A stretch of DNA of 64,000 nucleotides from Oscillospiraceae bacterium. Lineage in GTDB: Bacteria > Bacillota > Clostridia > Oscillospirales > SIG627. The stretch covers positions 1 through 64,000 of the forward strand of contig JAYFRN010000011.1 in NCBI GenBank assembly GCA_034925865.1. The letters run 5' to 3'. This document shows, piece by piece, positions 8,043-17,571 of the stretch (within the stretch, counting starts at the first letter, position 1; each line of letters starts with the position of its first letter). The notes under the pieces were generated by a model. The model worked only from the letters and a program-made list of their open reading frames with translations. It was not told the origin of the DNA and did not search any database. A program made the translations under genes and the position numbers.

Positions 8043-8505
8043 ACGGTAAATATTTTAATTACGCGCCAATAAAAAATCATAAAGCAACAAAAAGGTTAAA
8101 GAGATTTATACACATTTGCGGCTTGACTCCGGTTGCTTAATGTCGACATATTATAGCATATTAATTCCGGAGTTTCAATATAGATAATAAACCATTAAAA
8201 ACATTATATTTTCAATTTTTTGTTTGTACTGAATAAGTTATAGCTTTTAAATTTAATATTTGTTGATTTTATGGTCTTAAAGAAGACCATTACTACAACG
8301 GTGTTATAGGCAGAGCGCCCGCGGGGAGATTGGAAATCAAAAGAATATTTCACTAAACATAACGGTAAAAAATGCAACAATTATTAAGCGGCATTGAATA
8401 TTGTATAATACAGTTCCTTTGATTGCCGCCTGTATAATTCTTTTTTCATATTTTCTTTACTGTCGCATGCGTTTTATGATTTTTTACAGACATTAAATAA
8501 GCCTT

Positions 8506-8556
8506 GCCTAATAAGAGAGAAAAGCCTGTATACAAACTCCTTTTCTCTCTTTAGGC
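8506..8556. repeat. Palindromic intergenic element, copy 3
   Basis: GCCTAATAAGAGAGAAAAG pairs with CTTTTCTCTCTTTAGGC around a CCTGTATACAAACTC loop. The stem matches copies 2 and 4; the loop has diverged. Confidence 0.65.
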
Positions 8557-8626
8557 GATAATTATTTAGTTTTCGAGTTAGAAATTTGTAATTCTCAAGG
8601 CAGATATTAAATAAAAGTTTTTTTAA

Positions 8627-8655
8627 TTGACATGCGATTTTAAATATAGTATAAT
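8627..8655 (+). promoter_or_regulatory. Consensus sigma-A promoter for the GtrA-MutS-like operon
   Basis: TTGACA (8627-8632), exactly 17 bases, then TATAAT (8650-8655), both perfect matches. It lies 48 bases upstream of the GtrA start. Confidence 0.85.
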
Positions 8656-8702
8656 TTACATAGTATATAATTTTTATGATTGACTAATCCGGAGATAAAG
8701 CT

Positions 8703-9221
8703 TTGTTAAAATTCATTGATTTCTGCTTCAGAATTCTATCTTGCATTATTCCCAAAAAATACCGTGAGAAATATTTCAGCTTCGTTAAAAGCGAAGGAAT
8801 ATTATACATTGTTTTCGGTGTGCTCACGACTATTGTCTCCTATGCCTCTTATATCATAATGACGCGCCTTTTCGATGCGGATATGTATGTGTCAAAAACA
8901 ATATCCTGGATATGCGCGGTTACATTTGCATTTATCACGAATAAGCTCTACGTTTTTAAAAGCAATGCCAAGCTAAAAGGCGGCCTTATTTGGGAAATAT
9001 TTTCTTTTTACGCCGCCCGGCTTTTATCTCTTGGCATAGATCAATTTCTCCTTTGGCTGCTTGCCAATCCTCCATTCTTACTCAATGACATTGTCGTATT
9101 GATAATATCAAACATTATTACACTGATTGTTAATTATATTCTCAGCAAACTGATTATTTTCCGTAAAACAGATCCCAAAAATATAGAAGTAAAAGACAAT
9201 ACACATAATAACAGTCTTTAG
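8703..9221 (+). CDS. GtrA-family membrane protein
   Basis: The 172-residue protein has four membrane helices in the GtrA arrangement, including VFGVLTTIVSYASYIIMTRLF, then SWICAVTFAFITNKLYVF, in which the 'FI.NK.YVF' motif is diagnostic. Family members act as flippases or helpers for polyprenyl-linked sugars in cell-surface glycosylation. The start is TTG with CGGAGATAAAG upstream. It is the first gene after a consensus promoter. The MutS-like genes begin 36 bases later, so they are probably co-transcribed, though no functional link is obvious. Confidence 0.8.
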   Translation: MLKFIDFCFRILSCIIPKKYREKYFSFVKSEGILYIVFGVLTTIVSYASYIIMTRLFDADMYVSKTISWICAVTFAFITNKLYVFKSNAKLKGGLIWEIFSFYAARLLSLGIDQFLLWLLANPPFLLNDIVVLIISNIITLIVNYILSKLIIFRKTDPKNIEVKDNTHNNSL

Positions 9222-9257
9222 AAAACACTAATTACTGTACAAAGACGGGATGTGCAT

Positions 9258-10751
9258 ATGATATTTCCTTCTCTTTTATTTACAGACAGCGAGTTTTCAC
9301 TGCCGAAAGCTCCGGACGAAGAATTCTTCATTGATATAAAGCTCAGCGGAATTTTTGATTTTGATACAAAGAGAATTCTTTCGGTGCGGTGTTCTTCCGC
9401 TGACGAAATATTTGCGCGTCAATCTTTTTTTCAAGCCTTGAATAATAATGCTTTCCTGAACGAATTGAATTCGCTTTTAAATATTCTATCGGAAACAGCT
9501 TATCAAAGACGTCATTACGAATCCGCGAAATCGGAAGCCGAGGCTTCGGTCTATTACCTAAATTACGCAAAAGCTTTTTACAAATTTGCTGAAGAATCTG
9601 TTTACCTTGGCGGAACAGGTTTTTTCAACAACCGTTTCCGCGATTTTTGGCAAGCTGACGCCATATGCATTCATACGCTTGATGATGAAATCAAACGCGC
9701 TTCGGACGCGTTGACAAGAATAAACTCCTGCATACTGTCCTCCGATGACAAACAGCTGTTAATTTCTCAATACGATGTTGACAAAAACAAGCAGGAAAGT
9801 TTCCCGTCAATACTCCGCAGATGCGCTTACGAGCTTGGCCTGGAACCCCGAAAAATTTCAACTTCGACTTCGAAGCCCTCTGTTTATCTGATTTCTGCGC
9901 TCGAAAGTCTTTATAAAAATGAGTTTTATATTTTGAGAAATTTTCGCGAAAACGCGGAAACAATATTGAACCCTTCTCTCCTTAATTATATCACAGAAAT
10001 AAACTATTATATTTCAATCCGTAAATTTTATGAAAAACTGATAAATTTAGGATATCCGATGACTTATCCGACTGTTTCTAAGAACAGAAAGCTGAAGCTG
10101 CGGAACGCGTATGAAATTTCTCTTGCTTTAAAAAGCGAAAACAAAAGCTCTGTCGTACCTAATGACGCAGACTTTGACGAAAACGGATCATTTTTCTTTC
10201 TTACAGGCGCAAACGGAGGCGGTAAAACGACATTCATCAGAACGGTTGCGCAATGCCTTGTGCTTTTCATCGGAGGCTGTCCTATACCGTGTGAAAACGC
10301 CGATATATATCCTTTCACGACAATATTTACGCATTTTCCTAAAGACGAACGATTTGATTCCGTAGGCAGACTTGAAGAAGAAAAATTGCGTGTTGACGAA
10401 ATTTTTAAAAAATGCAATGCTGATTCCTTTTCTTTCTTCAATGAAACATTCTCGGGTACGGAAGAAAACACGGCTATTTCACTGACAATCGAAACCGCGA
10501 ATAAATTCAGCTCTATTCCATCCTTTGGTATATATGTAACACATTTTCACGAAGTTGCCGAATGCGGAATACCGGTCATGAACGTTCTTGTTGATGAGAA
10601 TGATGCAAATCGGCGGACATTTAAGGTTATGCGTTCCGCCGGAATCAAGAATTCATACGCGGAAGATATTTTGAGGAAATATGCCCTGAGTAAATATGAT
10701 TTAGTAAAGCGGCTTAATAAGCACCAAGGATATAAGGATCCTGTTATATGA
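9258..10751 (+). CDS. MutS-like ATPase, first of a pair
   Basis: The C-terminal half is a MutS-type ABC ATPase: Walker A TGANGGGKTTF (near residue 317), Walker B FSFFNETFSGT (near residue 393) and the H-loop switch YVTHFHEVA. The Walker B Asp is replaced by Asn (NE instead of DE). The N-terminal half is helical (core/lever-like), and there is no mismatch-recognition domain with Phe-X-Glu, so it is not a canonical mismatch-repair MutS. ATG 9258 is preferred because GGGA lies seven bases upstream; GTG 9252 is an alternative. It overlaps the next gene by four bases (ATGA), implying translational coupling with its paralogue. Confidence 0.75.
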   Translation: MIFPSLLFTDSEFSLPKAPDEEFFIDIKLSGIFDFDTKRILSVRCSSADEIFARQSFFQALNNNAFLNELNSLLNILSETAYQRRHYESAKSEAEASVYYLNYAKAFYKFAEESVYLGGTGFFNNRFRDFWQADAICIHTLDDEIKRASDALTRINSCILSSDDKQLLISQYDVDKNKQESFPSILRRCAYELGLEPRKISTSTSKPSVYLISALESLYKNEFYILRNFRENAETILNPSLLNYITEINYYISIRKFYEKLINLGYPMTYPTVSKNRKLKLRNAYEISLALKSENKSSVVPNDADFDENGSFFFLTGANGGGKTTFIRTVAQCLVLFIGGCPIPCENADIYPFTTIFTHFPKDERFDSVGRLEEEKLRVDEIFKKCNADSFSFFNETFSGTEENTAISLTIETANKFSSIPSFGIYVTHFHEVAECGIPVMNVLVDENDANRRTFKVMRSAGIKNSYAEDILRKYALSKYDLVKRLNKHQGYKDPVI

Positions 10752-12253
10752 ATAAATTATCGCTTCTTTTTAAGCTTCCCGAAAGCTCGCTTTCCGGCGA
10801 CATCGATCCGGTAACAGAATCTGCGATATATGACCTGTCAATAGACCGCGCCACGGAATATGTAATTCCGGATGTCACAAAGCGTAAATATTTTCTGTAT
10901 GTACTATCTCATCCACTGTTGATTCGCGAAAATATTATTTACAGACAGGAATTATATTCTGATTTTTATAATATCCCGCTTCTTTTCGAAAAGCTGTCTG
11001 CTGAATTATTGCGAATAAATGAACAGGCTCGCGAATTTGAGTCCACAAGAGCATCTATGTTCTCATTAAAAAGGCTTAATAATTCTACAGCCGCAATTTC
11101 CTCCGCCGCCTCTTCGCTCGAAATGACTGCCATATATGTTACACATACCTTCGACAGCATAAAATCCTTATCCTCATTACTAATGAACTTCGATATCAAA
11201 TCCGAAGGTCTTTTATCCATTCGTTCTTTTCTCAATAGATTTTGCGACTCTGAAGCATTTTCTGAAATATACCGGCTTTCCCATAATTTTGCCGATATAG
11301 AAGCCAAGAATATGTTCGATCTTTACCTTAAATTTGACAATTCGCTATTAATGACCTCATGTGAGCTGTTTTCTTTTGGAATATCATCTGAAAAAGCGGA
11401 GCAGCACAGTATAATGAAGTTATTATCAAGGAAGAAAGAACATGTAAGCTCGTCATCTGTAACAATAGAAACTGACGATGTAAACATACGGATATCACTT
11501 TTAAAAAATGCTTTTGCGGAAATAGAACAGCTTTTTGCAGTTATTTTAAACGAATTAAATTCTATGTTTACAACCGCAGTCAAGGAACTCGATTTTTACG
11601 AATCCGCTCTTTCTTTCGGAAATTGTCTTCCCGCTGTCGGTGTGCCATGTGTCATACCGGATATACTTCCGGAAAGCGAAAACACGATAAAATGCGTCAC
11701 ACTTTATGACCTCTATCTGTCGGTATCCTCCGTGAGTGTTTCGGCTGTCGTTCCAAATGATGTTTCATTTGGGCCGGCAACAAAAGGAGTTTTAATAAAA
11801 GGCAAAAACAACAGCGGAAAAACTGTTTTCCTTCGTTCTATAGGTACTGCTCAGCTCTTTGCTCAGGCAGGGCTTCCGGTCTGCGCCGAAAGCGCGAGCA
11901 TATCCATCCGCCGAGGGCTTTATACTCACTTTGCCGCCGCCGAAAAAGAACTGAACGGATATCAATCCGCGGGAAGATTTGAACAGGAAGTCTCTGATAT
12001 TGCCGATATTGTACGAAAAGCAGAAAGCTGTTCTCTTGTCCTGATGAACGAGACATTTCAGACAACCTCTTATTCCGAAGGCGCGGAAGGCATATTTAAT
12101 ATTCTTAAATACTTCGAGGAAATGAATATAACCTGGGTGTTTGTTTCGCATCTTAACGACATTTTTAAAATGTTTTCCTGCGATGGAAGCAGAATAATGC
12201 TTTTGGGCACATCGGAAAGCACAAAATACAAACTTGACAGTATAATTTATTAA
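10748..12253 (+). CDS. MutS-like ATPase, second of a pair
   Basis: This 501-residue paralogue has Walker A KGKNNSGKTVF (near residue 351) and Walker B SLVLMNETFQTTS, again with Asn-Glu, but its switch region is SHLNDIFK rather than THFHE. The N-terminal part is predicted helical and diverged from the upstream protein. Two coupled MutS-like chains of the same size suggest a heterodimer with asymmetric ATPase sites, as in MutS-alpha-type pairs; that is inference. Its target could be branched DNA or RNA rather than mismatches, since no recognition domain is visible. It is followed ten bases later by the DUF58-like gene. Confidence 0.7.
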   Translation: MNKLSLLFKLPESSLSGDIDPVTESAIYDLSIDRATEYVIPDVTKRKYFLYVLSHPLLIRENIIYRQELYSDFYNIPLLFEKLSAELLRINEQAREFESTRASMFSLKRLNNSTAAISSAASSLEMTAIYVTHTFDSIKSLSSLLMNFDIKSEGLLSIRSFLNRFCDSEAFSEIYRLSHNFADIEAKNMFDLYLKFDNSLLMTSCELFSFGISSEKAEQHSIMKLLSRKKEHVSSSSVTIETDDVNIRISLLKNAFAEIEQLFAVILNELNSMFTTAVKELDFYESALSFGNCLPAVGVPCVIPDILPESENTIKCVTLYDLYLSVSSVSVSAVVPNDVSFGPATKGVLIKGKNNSGKTVFLRSIGTAQLFAQAGLPVCAESASISIRRGLYTHFAAAEKELNGYQSAGRFEQEVSDIADIVRKAESCSLVLMNETFQTTSYSEGAEGIFNILKYFEEMNITWVFVSHLNDIFKMFSCDGSRIMLLGTSESTKYKLDSIIY

Positions 12254-12263
12254 ATGGAGATGA

Positions 12264-13307
12264 TTGAAAGTGACTGCGGCAGGCTGGATATTTATAATTC
12301 TATTAATTATTATCGCCGTACAGACAGCAATCAAGCATTATAAAGGTAATAAAAATGTTGATTATTACTGTGGCTTCGAAAACTCTTCTGTGACATCATA
12401 CGGAGAAGGTATTTTTACCGAAGTTTTCAAAGCAAAGCATAAATATACCTTTAATCTTTATCATTCATCGGTCAGTCTGACCGGAGGCGCCTTTTTTCTC
12501 GATGAAAGCGGCAAAATTATTGCGAACAGTCTCCCGGTTCAATTCGTCCCGAATGGTACTGAAACAATCGTTGTTAAGCATAAAGTAAAGTTTCCTGTAC
12601 GCGGAATCTGCTCCTTTTCCTCAACTCTGTCAACCGATACTCCGCTGGGCTTTGGCGAAACTGGCAATCAATTCATACCGCATGAATTAAATGATAAATC
12701 CGGGCTTTTTGGACAAACGGTTGTTTATCCTCCGATATACGCTCCTGATCAATCTGTCGTAAACGAAAAGTCTTTAATTAAAGAAGCTCTTGTGCTGCTA
12801 AATTTACGTTGTTCGATAAGAGATGACGGAGAAGTTCCGGGCAATCCGGCCATGCTTGAAATGCTTATATCCCTTTGTTCAAATATTGAACTCATAAGCG
12901 GATTTGGAAATGACACCGGACTTGTTATCGTTTCGGGAGGCACATATTTCCCGGATAGCGGATATATAAGCAAGGCAGACTCAGATTTTACGGTTTCGGA
13001 TAAATTTACACCGAATTCACCCGAATTATTTAAATTTTTGGCATCGATAGATTATAATGTCCGCAGACAACATATCAAAAATATTTTTGATTCATTTTCC
13101 GCACAGAATACTGTTGTTCCGGATGAAATTTTTCTCATAACCGGTTATATCGACGATAATCTGATTTCCTTCTGCGATTATATTAAGACACTTTATTCCG
13201 GGCAAAAAAATATACACATCGTAATACCATATTCAGGTGAATACGTTCAGGAGTGCGGCGACCCGAGGATAATTACAGTTAAAACAGGAGGCTGTAAAAT
13301 ATTATGA
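12264..13307 (+). CDS. Membrane-anchored DUF58-like protein
   Basis: One N-terminal membrane helix (AGWIFIILLIIIAVQTAI) precedes a soluble region. The order of motifs fits a divergent DUF58 protein: a beta-rich segment, then 'PVRGICSF....TPLGFG' in the place of the 'RG.Y......DPLGL' motif, then VVYPPIY in the place of 'LVYPR'. The C-terminal von Willebrand-like part is hard to recognise (a VIVSGGTYF strand near 215). The family usually works with MoxR ATPases and membrane partners in envelope processes. The start is TTG 12264, or GTG 12270 with GGAGAT upstream. It overlaps the next gene by four bases. Confidence 0.4.
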   Translation: MKVTAAGWIFIILLIIIAVQTAIKHYKGNKNVDYYCGFENSSVTSYGEGIFTEVFKAKHKYTFNLYHSSVSLTGGAFFLDESGKIIANSLPVQFVPNGTETIVVKHKVKFPVRGICSFSSTLSTDTPLGFGETGNQFIPHELNDKSGLFGQTVVYPPIYAPDQSVVNEKSLIKEALVLLNLRCSIRDDGEVPGNPAMLEMLISLCSNIELISGFGNDTGLVIVSGGTYFPDSGYISKADSDFTVSDKFTPNSPELFKFLASIDYNVRRQHIKNIFDSFSAQNTVVPDEIFLITGYIDDNLISFCDYIKTLYSGQKNIHIVIPYSGEYVQECGDPRIITVKTGGCKIL

Positions 13308-14314
13308 TAAAGATAAATCTAAAAATGCTTTTTTGTCTAACTTTTTCATTATTTCCGGTAGCCTATGTATTACTCATCAGACATTGTACTGAGATATGGT
13401 ATTTCCCTTATATTTTCTATCTATATCTATCATTGTTCTTTGCAGCCGGAGTCGTTTTAAAATCTATATCCTTTTCACTTTTAAACCGCGCTGAGGAAAA
13501 GCATAAGAATACGACGAATTTCAAAAGATTATACGCGGCTCATAAAGCTCCGCCGGCCTTGCGCGCTTTTTATATCGTACTTCCTTATGTTGTTTTACTT
13601 ATATTGTCTTTCTGCCTTGAAGGCTTGATTATTCCTTTTAACTCAATGATCGGCATCGCCGGAAAACAAGCAACACACTCGCTTTTTCCATTTTTATTTG
13701 CCGTCGCTTCATTCGCATACGGCGCAGTCTCCGCAACGTTAACCGGTATATCTTATGTTAAGCATACGTCAAATACCAACATGCTTATATACGTTAATAT
13801 TCCGGTATTTGTATTTATTATTATTTTTTTAGGTTCGTTAAATGATGTCAACAAAACCCTTGCGTATTATCGTACTTTTATTTTTTCAATGATACTGTTC
13901 CTGATTATTTATTTTATGCAGCGAACAATACGTAGGCAATCCGAAGTTTTTAATTGCTATTATACAGGTGAATTCAATACATATTTAAATTCTGTTAATT
14001 TCGAAGCTGTTTATGCTCGAGTATCTGCGATATCAGGTTATCTGGGGCTGGCTGTATTGATCGCATATCCTACATATTTTTTTGTGTATCTTCCATCCAA
14101 ATATATCGCAATATTAAACGGTACAGGTATAATTTTCGCCGAATCTCCTTTTTTTCCGGATATAGCAACAATTGTTTTTTCATCTATAGCGGTGATAATG
14201 GGGATAGTGCTTAAAATTCCCCAAGTTAAAGCTTTCATGAAAAACATTTACTTATGTAAATTTAAATCTGACTATAGTACCGATAAATCGCCTTACAGAT
14301 CTTTTATATCTTGA
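13304..14314 (+). CDS. Polytopic membrane protein of unknown function
   Basis: The 336-residue protein has about eight predicted membrane helices (for example FCLTFSLFPVAYVLLI, FYIVLPYVVLLILSFCLEG and TFIFSMILFLIIYFM) and short basic loops. ATG overlaps the stop of the DUF58-like gene (ATGA), so the two are translationally coupled. DUF58 proteins are often paired with membrane proteins, which is the only clue to its role. I do not recognise the family. The promoter of the next gene overlaps its stop codon. Confidence 0.6.
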   Translation: MIKINLKMLFCLTFSLFPVAYVLLIRHCTEIWYFPYIFYLYLSLFFAAGVVLKSISFSLLNRAEEKHKNTTNFKRLYAAHKAPPALRAFYIVLPYVVLLILSFCLEGLIIPFNSMIGIAGKQATHSLFPFLFAVASFAYGAVSATLTGISYVKHTSNTNMLIYVNIPVFVFIIIFLGSLNDVNKTLAYYRTFIFSMILFLIIYFMQRTIRRQSEVFNCYYTGEFNTYLNSVNFEAVYARVSAISGYLGLAVLIAYPTYFFVYLPSKYIAILNGTGIIFAESPFFPDIATIVFSSIAVIMGIVLKIPQVKAFMKNIYLCKFKSDYSTDKSPYRSFIS

Positions 14315-14339
14315 CATTAATGTCCATTTGATGTAATAT
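14311..14339 (+). promoter_or_regulatory. Sigma-A promoter overlapping the end of the preceding gene
   Basis: TTGACA (14311-14316), 17 bases, TAATAT (14334-14339), upstream of the gene at 14373. The -35 box overlaps the TGA stop of the membrane protein gene. Confidence 0.7.
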
Positions 14340-14372
14340 ATATAATATAATCGTAATAGAAAGGTCATAATT

Positions 14373-15008
14373 ATGAAAAAGCTGAAGCAGTATTCAATAT
14401 CATTGCTCGTTATGCTGATAATTAACCTTATTTCTTATTATTTTCCATTTATACTAACCTCTTCTTACACACAGATTTCAACTCTCATCGGCGGCAACAG
14501 AGACGCCACAAATATCATGGGTATAAATATAATATCATCGTTTGCCTTCTGCATTATACTTTCTGTCATATATATATTCTTCGAAAAAAATAAATTATCA
14601 GAAGACAGCGCTGACGGCATTTCAAAAGAATCAATAAAAAACTACGCAATAACAAATGCCATATCTTATATAATAATTTCGCTTCCTGTCAGTATTTATT
14701 TTCTTATTCTCGGTGTCTCAAATGTTTATAATAATTCATTGTCAGAGTTGGCGTCGCAAAAATTTGCCGGTCAGTATGAAAACGGCTTCCTAATAAACTT
14801 TTTTTCGCCGCAGTTGGCTTTTTTCAGACTCACGAGAAATTTTTTAGCAGGTTTTTTCTTAAATTTAATCATATATTTAGGCATTACAACTTTATTTATA
14901 TTTTACAATAAAAAAGCTTCTTCAAATAAAAACGACGGAGGGAGCAACAAGGCGTCAAAACAAAAAAAGCCTCCCCGTGAAGAAAAAGAACGCGATATCG
15001 AATTTTAA
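14373..15008 (+). CDS. Four-helix membrane protein of unknown function
   Basis: The 211-residue protein has four predicted membrane helices (near residues 8-28, 48-68, 88-110 and 160-185) and a Lys/Glu-rich cytoplasmic tail (KKPPREEKERDIEF). The ATG is preceded by GAAAGG at good spacing, and it has its own promoter. No family motif is recognisable. It could be co-transcribed with the GGDEF-family gene 54 bases downstream. Confidence 0.55.
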   Translation: MKKLKQYSISLLVMLIINLISYYFPFILTSSYTQISTLIGGNRDATNIMGINIISSFAFCIILSVIYIFFEKNKLSEDSADGISKESIKNYAITNAISYIIISLPVSIYFLILGVSNVYNNSLSELASQKFAGQYENGFLINFFSPQLAFFRLTRNFLAGFFLNLIIYLGITTLFIFYNKKASSNKNDGGSNKASKQKKPPREEKERDIEF

Positions 15009-15062
15009 TCAATTATTATCGAAGCAAACAATGTAACAATACCTATTTATGGAAGTGACGAA

Positions 15063-16196
15063 ATGGATATTTCAAGGCTGTTAAAAAAAGATGCTCCTGA
15101 TCCCGATATGTCCTCAAAATCAGAAATATATCTTGCATCTCTGAATATCAAGCGTATTTTGTCCCTTTCTAAGCTGGTATTTATTTATCTTGTCTGCTGT
15201 TTTGCTTTGCCAAGTATCAGATTCGATATACACTCTCCGATATTTATCTCTCTTTGTGTTTCCGCATTTTTATCAGCAATAGCCGCGATTTCAATACATT
15301 TGCTATATAAAAAAGAAATGCCTCCACACAAATCGATTGGTATTTACAGATCATATTGGCTGTTTCTGCTGCTTTCATTATCTCCGCTTTTTATTCGTGA
15401 CACGATTTGTTCTGACTTGCCATTCAATACTCTTCTCTTCTTCTGCTTGGCAATAATTGTCCCTGTTTTTTCGGTAAAAGATCTCAAGGCGCTTTATTTA
15501 TTCTTTACCATTTTTACGACAGCGGTAAGCGCTTTTTTCAGCAGTAATATTTTAAATATCGTTTTTATATTTGCTATCGCAATGATTTCATTCTTTGTTT
15601 CGTTTTACCTTCATAGTGAATATACCGACATTGTCACACGTCTGCGTGTCGAAAGCGATACTGATATTCTCACAGGGCTATTTAACAACCGATCAGGACT
15701 CGAGAAAATGAGATCAACTCTTGCGATATGCCGGCGTATAGGTCAGCCATGCGCGGCATATATGATCGGAATTGACTATTTTAAAAATTATACCGATGTT
15801 TTCGGACATCTGAAAGGCGACGAAGCTCTTGCCATGATATCCCAGTGCTTATCTGATCTTTTCGGGCGTGAAACTGATGTCATCTGCCGCTATTCAGAAG
15901 ATGTTTTTGCTGTGCTGGTTATTTCAAAATCACGCGTCGCCGCGACAGAGCACGCCACCCGGGTTTTGAAACGAATTGAAGGATTAGATATAAAATCCGA
16001 TATTGAATCCACCCCGGTTTCTGTCTCTCAACACTTAACCGTAAGCATCGGAATTTCAATGTACTGGCCCGATATACATCCGGAGCTCACCGAATCGACG
16101 CTTGACAAGCTGCTCGCCTCCGCTTCGTCTCAACTGGATAAAGCCCGGGAAAACGGGCGGAACAGGGTTTGTTCTACGGAAGGAAGCTCGTTTTAA
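15063..16196 (+). CDS. Membrane GGDEF-family protein with a degenerate active-site signature
   Basis: Six or so membrane helices (residues about 30-185) are followed by a GGDEF-type domain (about 195-370). The N-terminal part of the domain is orthodox: DILTGLFNNRSGLEKM, then GIDYFKNYTDVFGHLKGDEAL, keeping the metal-binding Asp. The signature itself reads RYSEDVFAVL, so GGDEF is SEDVF at residues 278-282. Both glycines that hold GTP are lost. An active diguanylate cyclase is therefore unlikely; a c-di-GMP or GTP receptor, or a structural role, is more plausible. The C-terminal SIGIS strand and the LDKARENGRNRV helix are kept. A terminator follows. Confidence 0.8.
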   Translation: MDISRLLKKDAPDPDMSSKSEIYLASLNIKRILSLSKLVFIYLVCCFALPSIRFDIHSPIFISLCVSAFLSAIAAISIHLLYKKEMPPHKSIGIYRSYWLFLLLSLSPLFIRDTICSDLPFNTLLFFCLAIIVPVFSVKDLKALYLFFTIFTTAVSAFFSSNILNIVFIFAIAMISFFVSFYLHSEYTDIVTRLRVESDTDILTGLFNNRSGLEKMRSTLAICRRIGQPCAAYMIGIDYFKNYTDVFGHLKGDEALAMISQCLSDLFGRETDVICRYSEDVFAVLVISKSRVAATEHATRVLKRIEGLDIKSDIESTPVSVSQHLTVSIGISMYWPDIHPELTESTLDKLLASASSQLDKARENGRNRVCSTEGSSF

Positions 16197-16210
16197 TAAA
16201 AAATACAACT

Positions 16211-16246
16211 AAAAACCGGTGCGCCATTTTCGGCGCACCGGTTTTT
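16211..16246. terminator. Bidirectional terminator between convergent genes
   Basis: AAAAACCGGTGCGCC and GGCGCACCGGTTTTT make a perfect 15-bp stem with a 5-6 base loop. It serves the GGDEF gene (+) and sdaA (-). Confidence 0.85.
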
Positions 16247-16255
16247 GTACGGACT

Positions 16256-17455
16256 TCATTTATACAGCTTCGCAAGCCCTCCGTCAGAGGTTTCGCGATA
16301 TCGTGACGGCATATCCTTACCTGTTTCATACATGGTTTTTACAATAAAATCAAATGATATCTTTCTTGTAAATGTCAGAAAATTTGCCAGTGTCACGGCG
16401 TTAATGGCACGCATTGCCGCGACGGCATTTCGTTCTATGCACGGGATTTGGACGAGACCGCATATCGGATCACAGGTAAGACCAAGATGATGCTCAAGCG
16501 CGACCTCTGCCGCGTATTCAATCTGGTCTATTCCCATATTGAAAAGCTCGGCAAGGGCGGCAGCCGCCATTGAACATGCACATCCAACTTCTGCTTGACA
16601 GCCGCACTCCGCTCCGCTTATTGAAGCGTTTTCTTTAACTACGTTTCCTATTATTCCTGCAACGGCAAGCGCGTTTATTATTTTTTCGTCATGAAAGCCT
16701 CTTTCATCATTCATGTACTTTAAAACAGCGGGAACAACTCCGCATGAACCGCAGGTCGGAGCCGTAACAACCGTTCCTCCTCCGGCATTCTGTTCACTTG
16801 CCGCAAAAGCGTATGAGCATACTATACGAGTCTGGTATGTCGAATCGCTTTCGTCCATGTGCCGTTGATTATATAAAAAATTTGCTTTTCTTTCTACATT
16901 GAGTCCGCCTGGTAAAACCCCTTTAGATGACAGTCCATCCAGCATACAGCGCTGCATAGTATTCCATATTTCCGCAAGATAATTAAAAATACCGTCTCCT
17001 TCGCGAAGGCGTACATATTCGCTTATCCTGATGTTGTTATTTCTGCATACCTCGGCAATTTCAGCGAACGAATTTTCAGGATATACATCAATATGCGGCG
17101 GTTCTTTCTCTCCTTCTATCATTATATCGCCTCCGCCGATGCTCATTACACGGATATGGGCGGATTCAATTCCGTACTTATATGCGATCAAATCCATAGT
17201 ATTTTCATGCGGCAATACTATTGAATCGTCTTTATTAAAAATAACCTCGCACTTTTTCGGCTCAAATGTGCTTATTAATACCCTGTCTGTACCATGCCCT
17301 TTTCCGGTTTTCGCCAAAGATCCGTAAAGGATAGCTTTAAAGCTGTCAGCATCCGGATTCTGTAAAATAAACTGCTTTGCCGCCTTTTCCGGTCCCATTG
17401 TATGCGAGCTGGACGGTCCGGAGCCAATTTTATATAATTCTCTTATGGAATGCAT
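16256..17455 (-). CDS. sdaA: L-serine ammonia-lyase (iron-sulfur L-serine dehydratase, single chain)
   Basis: The enzyme deaminates L-serine to pyruvate and ammonia using a [4Fe-4S] cluster. The beta-type half (IGSGPSSSHTMGPEKAA near residue 11) and the alpha-type half are fused in one 399-residue chain. Cluster cysteines are visible in TAPTCGSCGVVPAV, SGAECGCQAEVGCACSMAA and TCDPICGLVQIPC. The chain is shorter than E. coli SdaA (about 454), mainly through a compact N-terminal half. It is the last gene of the minus-strand run; 116 bases separate it from the PfkB kinase, so it may have its own promoter. Confidence 0.92.
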   Translation of the reverse strand: MHSIRELYKIGSGPSSSHTMGPEKAAKQFILQNPDADSFKAILYGSLAKTGKGHGTDRVLISTFEPKKCEVIFNKDDSIVLPHENTMDLIAYKYGIESAHIRVMSIGGGDIMIEGEKEPPHIDVYPENSFAEIAEVCRNNNIRISEYVRLREGDGIFNYLAEIWNTMQRCMLDGLSSKGVLPGGLNVERKANFLYNQRHMDESDSTYQTRIVCSYAFAASEQNAGGGTVVTAPTCGSCGVVPAVLKYMNDERGFHDEKIINALAVAGIIGNVVKENASISGAECGCQAEVGCACSMAAAALAELFNMGIDQIEYAAEVALEHHLGLTCDPICGLVQIPCIERNAVAAMRAINAVTLANFLTFTRKISFDFIVKTMYETGKDMPSRYRETSDGGLAKLYK

Positions 17456-17571
17456 TTTCGAATTCCTCTAATTAGTTTTATCATTTTTGTAAACATACAT
17501 AAAACTTTCGCCGCGACAGAATATTGCGGGCTGCCACGGCAAAATAATATTATAAGATAATATAAAGCTGC

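Larger units (their letters stand above)
7901..8702. other. Long intergenic region with two palindromic elements and a promoter
   Basis: About 800 bases between divergent genes. It contains palindromic element copies at 7998-8042 and 8506-8556, a shorter related palindrome near 8392-8428 (GGCATTGAA...TTGATTGCC), and the consensus promoter at 8627-8655. I see no gene or known RNA family. Confidence 0.65.

Noticed and set aside
8101-8490. Small RNA or riboswitch in the long intergenic region
   Set aside because: Apart from short palindromes no conserved core or promoter-terminator pair was visible.
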